Assembly (NCBI GenBank): GCA_947085305.1
Contig: CAMTVV010000085.1
Location: 1 to 7,314 of the forward strand
Reading direction: 5' to 3'
DNA length: 7,314 nucleotides
Source of the DNA: JAMCQB01 sp947085305
GTDB taxonomy: Bacteria; Nitrospirota; Thermodesulfovibrionia; Thermodesulfovibrionales; UBA9159
Shown here: one piece after another, positions 1 through 5,630 of the stretch
How the letters are laid out: each line of letters starts with the position of its first letter
Position numbering within the stretch: the first letter of the stretch is position 1
Notes under the pieces: model-generated
What the model was told of the DNA's origin: nothing
The model's database searches: none
Seen by the model: the letters and a program-made list of their open reading frames with translations, nothing else
Program-made: the position numbers and the translations under genes

Positions 1-353
1 CCTTTCATGTGCATTGACCTTATATCCGACATCATCTTTTCCATTTTCTGCATCAGGCCTTCCATCTCCGTCATCATAGCTTTCTTCTCACCTGGCTTTA
101 CACCTTTCATGATCTTATGCTGCATCTTCATCGTTTCCATCATCATCTGCATCATGGGCATCTGCTGTCCTTCTCCCATCTGCTGTTTCATCATTTCCTG
201 ACACATAGGCATCATCGGCATTTTGCCTTCACCGCCCATCATTCCCTGCCCCATCTGCCCTTTCTGTTCAGGTTTCATGTCTTCACCCATCTGCGCATGC
301 GCCGAAACGCTGAAAACAAACAAAACTGCAAAAACAATCGCTAACCTTTTCAT
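1..353 (-). CDS. Met-rich exported protein, copy B (3' end outside window)
   Basis: This is a partial gene: 117 complete codons are visible and the frame is still open at the window edge. It begins MKRLAIVFAVLFVFSVSAHA, a clear Sec signal peptide with a probable AHA|QM cleavage after residue 20. About 30 of the 97 visible mature residues are Met (counted by eye), in MM, MxM and MxxM patterns suited to Cu(I) or Ag(I) thioether binding. Two tandem units of about 19 residues start at G41 and G60 (GEG..MPMM), the first with Cys51. From about residue 60 it aligns closely with copy A at 4653-5129, sharing GEGQQMPMMQM and QKMEKMMSD-type segments, so the two are paralogs. I chose the ATG at 353; an in-frame ATG at 359 directly abuts the AAGGAGG. 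It lies 69 bases after the TolC-like gene. A periplasmic copper-buffering role is inference; I know no named family for it. Confidence 0.85.
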   Translation of the reverse strand, partial: MKRLAIVFAVLFVFSVSAHAQMGEDMKPEQKGQMGQGMMGGEGKMPMMPMCQEMMKQQMGEGQQMPMMQMMMETMKMQHKIMKGVKPGEKKAMMTEMEGLMQKMEKMMSDIRSMHMK

Positions 354-359
354 ATTCAT

Positions 360-366
360 CCTCCTT
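360..366 (-). promoter_or_regulatory. Shine-Dalgarno site deciding the start of Met-rich copy B
   Basis: AAGGAGG on the minus strand lies 6 bases before the ATG at 353-351. It touches the alternative in-frame ATG at 359-357, so the downstream ATG is the better start. Confidence 0.75.
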
Positions 367-400
367 AACAAGATTTATGACATTTACAGATTGTCTTTTT

Positions 401-421
401 CCTTAAGAAATATTCTTGAGG
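401..421 (-). repeat. Inverted repeat just after the TolC-like stop codon
   Basis: Arms 401-409 and 413-421 are complementary over 9 bases except for one pair, with a 3-base loop. On the transcript the odd pair is a C-A mismatch. It begins 2 bases after the stop codon of the TolC-like gene. It is followed on the transcript by an A-rich run, not a U-tract, so it does not look like an intrinsic terminator. It could be an mRNA-stabilising or processing hairpin between two operon genes. The stem is AT-rich and may be chance. Confidence 0.3.
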
Positions 422-422
422 C

Positions 423-1787
423 TCACCTCCTTAGTATCGGTATTAGTCCGCCTAAAATCTTTTCGAGTTCTATCTGTTGATTGCGCTGCTCGCGCAGGGC
501 TTCAAGATAGCGCCGCTGGGTTTCAGAAAATTTCTTTCGTGCTTCCAAAAGATATAACATGTTAAGTTGCATCGCATTAAAGTATTTTTCTGTATATTCC
601 ACTGCGCCTTTGCGTACAGGCAGGACTTGAGTGCTGATGAGACTCACCTGTTGGCGTGCGAGGGATAGCCGCTCCAGAATGGCTGAGACTTCTTCTCGCA
701 CCTGTCCAATTTTAGCCTTTAACTCCTTCTCTGCTTGCCGCACCTTGTATTCTGCTTTTGCTATTTGTGCCTGATTCTGATCAAAGATCGGCAACTGAAT
801 TCCGATCTCCGGTCCCAGAAACTCAGCCCCGTCAGACTCCCTGGCATAGGCAGCGCCGGCTTCGACATTGGTGAAGATACGTGTGCGCTCCAGGGCCAGG
901 ACACGCCTGGAATCCTCAACCTTCACGCTTGCCATCTGGATATCGGGGCGACTTGAAAGGGCATGGGAGATCATCGTTTCCGGATCGGGAAGCGGCCATT
1001 TTCCTTCGGACATGTTGCCGACAACTTCATAGTCAGACTGCTCGGGAGATAAGCCGAGCACACGGTGGAGACGAACACGAGCCAGTTGTAATTCCTTCTC
1101 CACGCGAGCAAGTTCTGCCTCACTGTCAAGCACAGAGGCATTCGCCGTGTGGATATCAAAGTCGCTTGAGAAGCCGAACTTCTGGCGGTATACCAGATGG
1201 TCTCTCCATTCTTCCATCTGCTCCTTTATCTTCTCGGTCTCGTCCCGTATCAGGGACAAGGCAATATACTCGTTATGGGCATGTTTGGCCTCCGAGACAG
1301 TGTTCAGTATCTCTTTTGAGACCTGAAGTATTGTTGTCTCAAGTCTCGTTGAAGCGACCTTCTTACGGAGGGGGATCTGCCAGAAGTCTGCGATATTCAG
1401 CACTCCCACCCCTTCTATGTCTGTACCTCCTCCTCCAAAAGGCAGGCGAAAGACCGCGCTGAGGCTCGGATTTGTAAACAACCCTGCTTGAACCAGATCC
1501 GCCTTCGCTGCGCCGATCTCCTCAAAAGTCGCCTGTAATTTACGATTGTTGAGAAGGGCAATCTTTACAGCATCATCTTCTGTGAGACCATCTGATAAGA
1601 GCTTATTTACCTCTTCCTGAGTAGCCTTTATATCTTCCTCGGTCTGTTCCCAGCGTGTTTCCATGCCCGTACGTTCTCTCGTAAAGGCACTCACCCTTTC
1701 CCATTCCTGCTGTGTCTGCACGCTTGCACAGCCTGTTAGGAACAAGATAATGGTTAAGAGTGTATATATGTATCTCTTTTTAATCAT
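423..1787 (-). CDS. TolC/CusC-family outer-membrane efflux lipoprotein
   Basis: This 454-residue protein is close to the usual length of outer-membrane efflux proteins, which form trimeric channels with a periplasmic helical tunnel. The N-terminus MIKKRYIYTLLTIILFLTGC is a lipoprotein signal with lipobox LTGC, so Cys20 should be lipidated, as in CusC and OprM relatives. The two-fold repeat of the family is visible. The first half has LTEDDAVKIALLNNRKLQ (68-85) and AGLFTNPSLS (101-110); the second has MISHALSSRPDIQMASV (272-288) and a strand region ending IGIQLPIFDQNQAQ (328-341). Long Glu/Lys/Gln-rich helices lie at about 155-245 and 340-385. The frame extends 10 codons upstream, but the ATG at 1787 has the AAGGAGG and places the signal peptide at the N-terminus. 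Its start overlaps the multicopper oxidase stop (ATGA), implying translational coupling and a shared role, reminiscent of PcoA-PcoB. No pump or adaptor partner is visible; metal efflux is inferred from context. Confidence 0.93.
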   Translation of the reverse strand: MIKKRYIYTLLTIILFLTGCASVQTQQEWERVSAFTRERTGMETRWEQTEEDIKATQEEVNKLLSDGLTEDDAVKIALLNNRKLQATFEEIGAAKADLVQAGLFTNPSLSAVFRLPFGGGGTDIEGVGVLNIADFWQIPLRKKVASTRLETTILQVSKEILNTVSEAKHAHNEYIALSLIRDETEKIKEQMEEWRDHLVYRQKFGFSSDFDIHTANASVLDSEAELARVEKELQLARVRLHRVLGLSPEQSDYEVVGNMSEGKWPLPDPETMISHALSSRPDIQMASVKVEDSRRVLALERTRIFTNVEAGAAYARESDGAEFLGPEIGIQLPIFDQNQAQIAKAEYKVRQAEKELKAKIGQVREEVSAILERLSLARQQVSLISTQVLPVRKGAVEYTEKYFNAMQLNMLYLLEARKKFSETQRRYLEALREQRNQQIELEKILGGLIPILRR

Positions 1788-3058
1788 CGCCGGCCTCCTT
1801 GTCCGGGATGTTTCCATCCCTTGATCTTTTTAATAGGAGGAAAACCTAAGAATGTAAATTCCCCTTCTTTCGGGATTACATTCAGAATTGTGGTCATTCC
1901 ACCCATAGGCATAACACCCATAGGCATGTCGGCATGGGCATTAACAATATGGTGAAGCTTATGACAGTGGAATGCCCATAAGCCTGGATTCCATGCAATG
2001 AATTCCACATCCCGCACGGTTCCGGACGCAACATTGACGGTATTCCCTGGCCATTGGGCTGACTCAGGAATCGGTCCGCCTTCGGTCCCCACAACCTTCC
2101 ATGTATAACCGTGAAGATGTATTGGATGGGCATTCTGGTTGCTGAGATTTCCAAACCTGATCCTGACGCGGTCGCCTTCGTTTACAGTAAGTATCTCTGT
2201 GCTCGGCGCAGCTTTACCATTGAAGGTAAACCAGTTGGGATCTGTGGAGGTAACATCAGGATTTTCATTGCCAGGGAGGATGTGCCATTCCTGAATGAGC
2301 ATCGCAAAATCCTTATCTATTTTGTATTTCGATTTTTTAGGATGAATGACGAATAATCCTCCAAGCCCCATACCAACCTGTTTTTTCTCGTTAAACCCCG
2401 CGTGGTACATTAATGTCCCTGTCTGATAGAGTGTGAATTCATAAATGAACGTCTCCCCGGGTTGAATTGGCGGCTGGGTTATTCCCCCGCTTCCGTCCTG
2501 ATCGTTCGGCACTTCAAAGCCGTGCCAGTGAATGGCTGTCGGCTCGGGGAGTTCATTTTTTACGATTATCCGCACTCTGTCGCCTTCATATGCCTCTATG
2601 GTTGGACCAGGGACAGAGCCATTAAACCCCCATGCCTTTACCTTCTTGGGCAGCATCATCCCGGGCATTAACCCCTTTGCTTTATGGACTTTGCCCCATA
2701 AAGAATCCTCTGGCGGTTCTCCGTCAAGCATGTAGTATTCTACGGGCTGGACTATCAGGGTAAATACCTTAACTTTTCCGTCCCTCTCATAGCCGAGAGG
2801 TAATACGTTTGGTGTAATCACCCTTCCCATCTGTTTTCCCATTAATGGAGGTGGTGATGATACCTTAGTTTTCGGGTTTGCCCAGCCAATGGGTTCATGC
2901 ATTTTCATCTCATGTTTCATATCCTTGGCATGAGGTTCATGTGCCATTCCAGGCATCTTATGTTCTTTATGAATATCCTGAGCCATAACCTCCTTTACTC
3001 CAACTGCAATAGCGCCGACGGTTAAGGCTGTTTTTTTCAGAAAATCACGCCGCTTCAT
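1784..3058 (-). CDS. Two-domain multicopper oxidase, Tat-type signal, His/Met-rich N-terminus
   Basis: This 424-residue periplasmic protein starts MKRRDFLKK, a Tat-type signal probably cleaved near VMAQ (24-27). Residues 28-54 are rich in His and Met (HKEHKMPGMAHEPH and KHEMKMH), a likely copper-loading segment. Two cupredoxin domains follow. Domain 1 (about 95-240) has HWHGF (H177, H179) and MYHAGF (H219). Domain 2 (about 250-395) has HPIHLHG (H311, H314, H316) and HCHKLHH (H364, C365, H366, H370). The T1 copper set (H311, C365, H370) is thus in domain 2, as in two-domain laccases, which form trimers. Motif II is normally HxH, but here position 221 is Gly, so one T3 histidine is missing. The usual axial Met position after H370 is shifted; M378 or M380 are candidates. 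The ATG at 3058 has AAAGGAG 6 bases upstream. Cu(I) oxidation or copper tolerance is inferred from context; other substrates are possible. Confidence 0.92.
   Translation of the reverse strand: MKRRDFLKKTALTVGAIAVGVKEVMAQDIHKEHKMPGMAHEPHAKDMKHEMKMHEPIGWANPKTKVSSPPPLMGKQMGRVITPNVLPLGYERDGKVKVFTLIVQPVEYYMLDGEPPEDSLWGKVHKAKGLMPGMMLPKKVKAWGFNGSVPGPTIEAYEGDRVRIIVKNELPEPTAIHWHGFEVPNDQDGSGGITQPPIQPGETFIYEFTLYQTGTLMYHAGFNEKKQVGMGLGGLFVIHPKKSKYKIDKDFAMLIQEWHILPGNENPDVTSTDPNWFTFNGKAAPSTEILTVNEGDRVRIRFGNLSNQNAHPIHLHGYTWKVVGTEGGPIPESAQWPGNTVNVASGTVRDVEFIAWNPGLWAFHCHKLHHIVNAHADMPMGVMPMGGMTTILNVIPKEGEFTFLGFPPIKKIKGWKHPGQGGRR
1794..1800 (-). promoter_or_regulatory. Shine-Dalgarno site inside the oxidase gene, setting the TolC-like start
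   Basis: AAGGAGG lies 6 bases before the ATG at 1787-1785 and is embedded in the last codons of the multicopper oxidase gene (Q420-G421-G422). It supports starting the TolC-like protein at the lipoprotein signal, not 10 codons earlier. Confidence 0.75.
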
Positions 3059-3084
3059 ATCTCACTCCTTTCTCTAAGTGATAT
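3057..3084 (-). promoter_or_regulatory. Possible hairpin covering the oxidase ribosome binding site and start
   Basis: The minus strand carries ATATCACT (3084-3077), then a 10-base spacer, then AGTGAGATAT (3066-3057). The arms pair except for a 2-base bulge. The structure would enclose the AAAGGAG (3071-3065) and the first two bases of the ATG. It is short and AT-rich, so it could tune translation weakly or be chance. Confidence 0.25.
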
Positions 3085-3116
3085 CTTCTCAATAACAGAA
3101 TGTTCCGCAGAGAATG

Positions 3117-3404
3117 TTACTTGCCGTATTCCCTTGTCAGGTAATCCACTATTATCTCTGCTTCTGCATTCGTTAATTTACAGCCATAGGAAACCCTCAT
3201 TCTTCCTACTGTTTCTTCCCATCCCTTGCGGTCAGACCTATTAGACCTCGGTAAATCCAGTGAATGGCACTGACTGCACTTTGTTTCGAATAGCTGCTGA
3301 GGTTGTGTAAGTTCTTTTTGTTCCTGCTGCGCGCCGGACTCCTGTATCATGACAGGCATAAAAAGAATTGCAGCCGCTAAGAGCCAAATACCTTTATCCA
3401 ACAT
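3117..3404 (-). CDS. SorB-like monohaem c-type cytochrome subunit
   Basis: This 95-residue exported cytochrome has an N-terminal hydrophobic stretch (5-20) and a probable signal peptidase site at SGA|QQ (after residue 25). One haem motif, CSQCH, places Cys43 and Cys46 for thioether bonds and His47 as axial ligand. The segment GWEETVGRMR (61-70) followed by a helix ending IVDYLTREYG matches the layout of sulfite dehydrogenase cytochrome subunits, where Met69 would be the second axial ligand (from memory of the family). The frame is open for 53 more codons upstream inside the SorA-like gene. I chose the ATG at 3404 because AAGGTG lies 7 bases before it and the signal peptide starts there. It overlaps the upstream gene by 11 bases, the classic sorA-sorB arrangement, so it probably takes electrons from that enzyme and passes them to a terminal acceptor. 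The gene name is not certain. Confidence 0.85.
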   Translation of the reverse strand: MLDKGIWLLAAAILFMPVMIQESGAQQEQKELTQPQQLFETKCSQCHSLDLPRSNRSDRKGWEETVGRMRVSYGCKLTNAEAEIIVDYLTREYGK

Positions 3405-4590
3405 CGACCCACACCTTGTCCACAGCATTGTAAAGGTATCCATCTTGATTCCAGTTTGCAGATATGGGCTGTGACCTCCCCTTACTGTCAGTTGCCCTGC
3501 ACATGAGAAGATATGATCCCTGTTTCTGTGCCTTCCACTTATATTCCCAGAGACTCCACACATAGCGTCCGCCCTTTTTCACAATCTTCGCCTTTTGCCA
3601 TGTTTTCCCAGAATCCGTAGAGACATCTACCCTCTCTATCTCGGCATCACCCGTCCATGCATATCCTTTTATCAGGACTTCTTCGGTTGATATCTTTGCT
3701 CCATCTGATGGACTGAAAATAATTGATCTCACATCCAGGTCAGTCAGAACTGCCATATCCTTTGGGAGAACTTTAGTTCCTGGCTTAACGGGATTTATAG
3801 GGGTGCGATATTTATCCACCATGTATAAGCCGTCAAATTCCTTTTCCGCTACTTGTATGTTGACAAGCCATTTTACCGAACATGACCCGCCCCAGCCAGG
3901 AACCAGAACACGAAGTGGGTAGCCATGATACACTGGAAGGGGCGCTCCATTCATCTCATATACAAGGAGCGTTTCTGGACCCATTGCCTTTTCTATGGGG
4001 ATGCTCCTTTTAAAGTCCGGGGCAGTTGGCACAAAAGGTTCATCGGCGCCGTCAAAAACCACATGTTTTGCCTTATCCGTTATATTCGCTTTCTCAATGA
4101 CATCTTTCAGCCTGATGCCTTTCCATCTCGCTGTGCCTATTCCTCCTTTTTTCCATTGGTTTCCTGAGGCCTTTGGCTCAAAAAAGCCTCTGCTGTTGCC
4201 ATAGCACTCAAGAGTAACGAGGGTCTCCACCTCTTCGAACTTCCTGATATCGCTCATGGTGAGACGGAGGGGACTCCTGACCTCTCCATTAATCATGAGG
4301 TTCCACTTTCCGATGTCTGTCACCGGCATGCCTATGTTATTCCTCACAAAGAAAAACTCTGTCGGGGTTATAAAATGCTCAAAGCCCTCCAGCGGCATTT
4401 CCAGAGTGATCGGCTTTGAAGAAAGGACTATCATTTTCTCCTTCCCTTCAAAAACCGGTTTTTCAGCAGGTTTTTCCTGTGCCTGGGCAGTGGCATTTTC
4501 TGCAAAAATTCCTTTGCTCAGCGCCAGGGCAGCGCCCAGTTGACCTGCCTTTTTGATGAATGACCTTCTTGATAATCCGTCTGTTTTCAT
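3394..4590 (-). CDS. Tat-exported molybdopterin sulfite oxidase-family enzyme, SorA-like
   Basis: This 398-residue periplasmic enzyme belongs to the sulfite oxidase/nitrate reductase molybdoenzyme family. The N-terminus holds a full twin-arginine motif, SRRSFIKK (7-14), then a hydrophobic stretch and a likely cleavage at about 35-38 (ATAQAQ). The Moco domain (about 60-265) includes FFVRNN (80-85), LECYGNSRG (127-135) with Cys129 as predicted molybdenum ligand, LVYEMNGAPLP (209-219) and YHGYPLRVLVPGWGGS (221-236). The C-terminal domain (about 270-398), with GYAWTGDAEIERVDVSTDSG (309-328), matches the Mo-co dimerisation domain, which MsrP/YedY lacks. Most sulfite oxidases I recall have RNH where this one has RNN, so the substrate may differ. 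The ATG at 4590 fits the GAGAGG better than the in-frame GTG at 4596. It pairs with the overlapping SorB-like cytochrome, so sulfite oxidation to sulfate is the default reading. Its Met-rich neighbours make another sulfur substrate worth considering. Confidence 0.92.
   Translation of the reverse strand: MKTDGLSRRSFIKKAGQLGAALALSKGIFAENATAQAQEKPAEKPVFEGKEKMIVLSSKPITLEMPLEGFEHFITPTEFFFVRNNIGMPVTDIGKWNLMINGEVRSPLRLTMSDIRKFEEVETLVTLECYGNSRGFFEPKASGNQWKKGGIGTARWKGIRLKDVIEKANITDKAKHVVFDGADEPFVPTAPDFKRSIPIEKAMGPETLLVYEMNGAPLPVYHGYPLRVLVPGWGGSCSVKWLVNIQVAEKEFDGLYMVDKYRTPINPVKPGTKVLPKDMAVLTDLDVRSIIFSPSDGAKISTEEVLIKGYAWTGDAEIERVDVSTDSGKTWQKAKIVKKGGRYVWSLWEYKWKAQKQGSYLLMCRATDSKGRSQPISANWNQDGYLYNAVDKVWVDVG
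3412..3417 (-). promoter_or_regulatory. Shine-Dalgarno site setting the SorB-like start
   Basis: AAGGTG, inside the end of the SorA-like gene, lies 7 bases before the ATG at 3404-3402. It favours this start over upstream in-frame ATGs (for example 3443 and 3563), which would put non-signal sequence before the hydrophobic segment. Confidence 0.55.
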
Positions 4591-4596
4591 GTTCAC

Positions 4597-4602
4597 CCTC
4601 TC
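4597..4602 (-). promoter_or_regulatory. Shine-Dalgarno site setting the SorA-like start
   Basis: GAGAGG is 6 bases before the ATG at 4590-4588 but directly abuts the in-frame GTG at 4596-4594, so the ATG is preferred. Confidence 0.6.
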
Positions 4603-4652
4603 GAACTTGCAATTGCTTTAATTTCATGGAGTTTCACAACAAGCCCCCAAAA

Positions 4653-5129
4653 TTAATGTTTGTGCGGATCGGTTTTTGGAATCCCTTCTTTTGCCGGGGC
4701 TTCTTTCTTCTGATCTTCTTTATCAGGCTTCAGTGGCTCCGGACCCATCATGCCCTTCATCATCATGCCCCTCATATCTGACATCATCTTTTCCATCTTA
4801 TCCATCATCTTGTCCGTCTCGGCCATCATCTCCTTTTTCTCAGCAGCGCCCATGCCTTTCATCATCTTCTTCTGCATCTTCATCATATCAGTCATCAGCT
4901 GCATCATGTCCCTCATCACCATCCCATGCCCCATCATCTGCTTCATCATGGGCATACACATCTGCATCATGGGCATCTGTTGCCCCTCACCCGTCATACC
5001 CTTCATCATCTGCTGGCATTTCTCCATCATCGGCATCATCTGATGCCCTTCGCCCATCATGCCCATCTGGGCATATGCCGGAATACTGAAAACAAACAAC
5101 ATTGCTGAAACAATCATTAACTTTTTCAT
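4653..5129 (-). CDS. Met-rich exported protein, copy A
   Basis: This 158-residue protein has a clean Sec signal, MKKLMIVSAMLFVFSIPAYA, cleaved after residue 20. By my count 43 of the 138 mature residues are Met (about 31%), nearly all between 22 and 128 in MM, MxM and MxxM patterns. Two units of about 20 residues begin at G26 and G47 (GEG.QM.PMM, with Cys38 and Cys58), and a weaker third begins at G67 (GHGMVMRDMM). A long Lys/Glu/Met helix-like stretch follows (81-127). The tail (130-158) is Pro/Lys/Glu-rich and ends DPHKH. Such thioether density is typical of Cu(I)/Ag(I)-binding periplasmic proteins; copper storage or scavenging is inference. It lies 60 bases after the His-rich cytochrome and 62 before the SorA-like gene, and is paralogous to copy B at 1-353. 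The ATG at 5129 (AGGAGG at 5-base spacing) is preferred over the GTG just before it. Confidence 0.88.
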   Translation of the reverse strand: MKKLMIVSAMLFVFSIPAYAQMGMMGEGHQMMPMMEKCQQMMKGMTGEGQQMPMMQMCMPMMKQMMGHGMVMRDMMQLMTDMMKMQKKMMKGMGAAEKKEMMAETDKMMDKMEKMMSDMRGMMMKGMMGPEPLKPDKEDQKKEAPAKEGIPKTDPHKH

Positions 5130-5134
5130 CACTT

Positions 5135-5140
5135 CCTCCT
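5135..5140 (-). promoter_or_regulatory. Shine-Dalgarno site setting the start of Met-rich copy A
   Basis: AGGAGG lies 5 bases before the ATG at 5129-5127. The in-frame GTG at 5132-5130 would leave only 2 bases, so it is disfavoured. Confidence 0.7.
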
Positions 5141-5189
5141 AAACAAAGTTGATGCTATTCATACGATAGTCCCCTGTCTTTTGATACTT

Positions 5190-5609
5190 TTACTGTTTAA
5201 GTTCACCTCCCTTTTTTTCTTCCCCTTTTAAGCTTTTTATATAGTTAACGAGGTGCCAACGCATATCCTTTGTCAACTCTTTTTTAAATCCCTTCATGGA
5301 AGTTCCTTTCACCCCGTCTGTTATGACATGAAAAATCTCGCCATCGGTATCTCCATGAATAAATACGTCATCGGTAAGGTCCAGGCTCTTGCTGACTTTC
5401 GCTCCATCTCTATGACAAGCAATACAATGCTTTTCAAAAAGTTCTCTCCCTTTACCAAGCGACTGCTCAGTCACAGGAACAGGATTTTTCACTTTCGCAT
5501 ATTGCTTATGTTTGTGCGGATGGGGTTCATGAACATGTCCGGTTGCTTGAGCATAAGGCTCACCGGAAACTAAAAAAAGAGAAAATACGGTCAAAACCAA
5601 AATCTTCAT
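5190..5609 (-). CDS. Small His-rich monohaem c-type cytochrome
   Basis: This 139-residue exported cytochrome has a Sec signal peptide at the N-terminus, probably cleaved at PYA|QA (after residue 20). A His-rich linker, HVHEPHPHKHK (25-35), contains six histidines and could bind Cu(II), Ni or Zn. The class I cytochrome domain spans about 50-130, with haem motif CIACH (Cys62, Cys65, His66). The likely axial Met105 lies in KGTSMKGF. The domain ends with a helix of the WHLVNYIKSL type (118-127), then a charged tail. The ATG at 5609 has GAGAGG 5 bases upstream. It starts 21 bases after the DUF3786 gene and precedes Met-rich copy A, whose tail also ends in PHKH. It could shuttle electrons between the SorAB-like pair or multicopper oxidase and the respiratory chain. 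That role is inference; the cytochrome assignment is secure. Confidence 0.92.
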   Translation of the reverse strand: MKILVLTVFSLFLVSGEPYAQATGHVHEPHPHKHKQYAKVKNPVPVTEQSLGKGRELFEKHCIACHRDGAKVSKSLDLTDDVFIHGDTDGEIFHVITDGVKGTSMKGFKKELTKDMRWHLVNYIKSLKGEEKKGGELKQ

Positions 5610-5630
5610 AACTACCTCTCTTCTGTTTTG

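Noticed and set aside
7..201. Open frames on the plus strand opposite the Met-rich gene copy B, and similar ones at 4676-5108 opposite copy A
   Set aside because: They are antisense shadows. Runs of ATG read backwards give CAT/ATC/TCA codons (His, Ile, Ser) with no stops. They lack ribosome binding sites and overlap genes with clear signal peptides.
401..421. Intrinsic terminator between the TolC-like gene and Met-rich copy B
   Set aside because: The hairpin is AT-rich with a mismatch and is followed on the transcript by A residues, not a U-tract. The T-run lies on the other side.
971..1159. Minor minus-strand frames inside the TolC-like gene and, at 1894-2154, inside the oxidase gene
   Set aside because: They lie in alternative frames within well-supported genes, with no ribosome binding site or recognisable protein features.
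881..1462. 193-codon plus-strand open frame opposite the TolC-like gene
   Set aside because: Arg/Pro/Ser-rich composition, no recognisable domain, no ribosome binding site, and fully antisense to a well-supported gene.
1788..1817. Ten-codon N-terminal extension of the TolC-like protein (METSRTRRPA)
   Set aside because: It would place charged residues before a classic lipoprotein signal, and the AAGGAGG is correctly placed only for the ATG at 1787.
3405..3563. N-terminal extension of the SorB-like cytochrome into the SorA-like gene
   Set aside because: The extra 53 residues precede the signal peptide and merely read the SorA-like coding sequence in another frame.
4745..5050. Repeated CATCAT-like units resembling a CRISPR or tandem repeat array
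   Set aside because: The periodicity comes from Met codons in the Met-rich gene. Units are irregular and there are no unique spacers of constant length.
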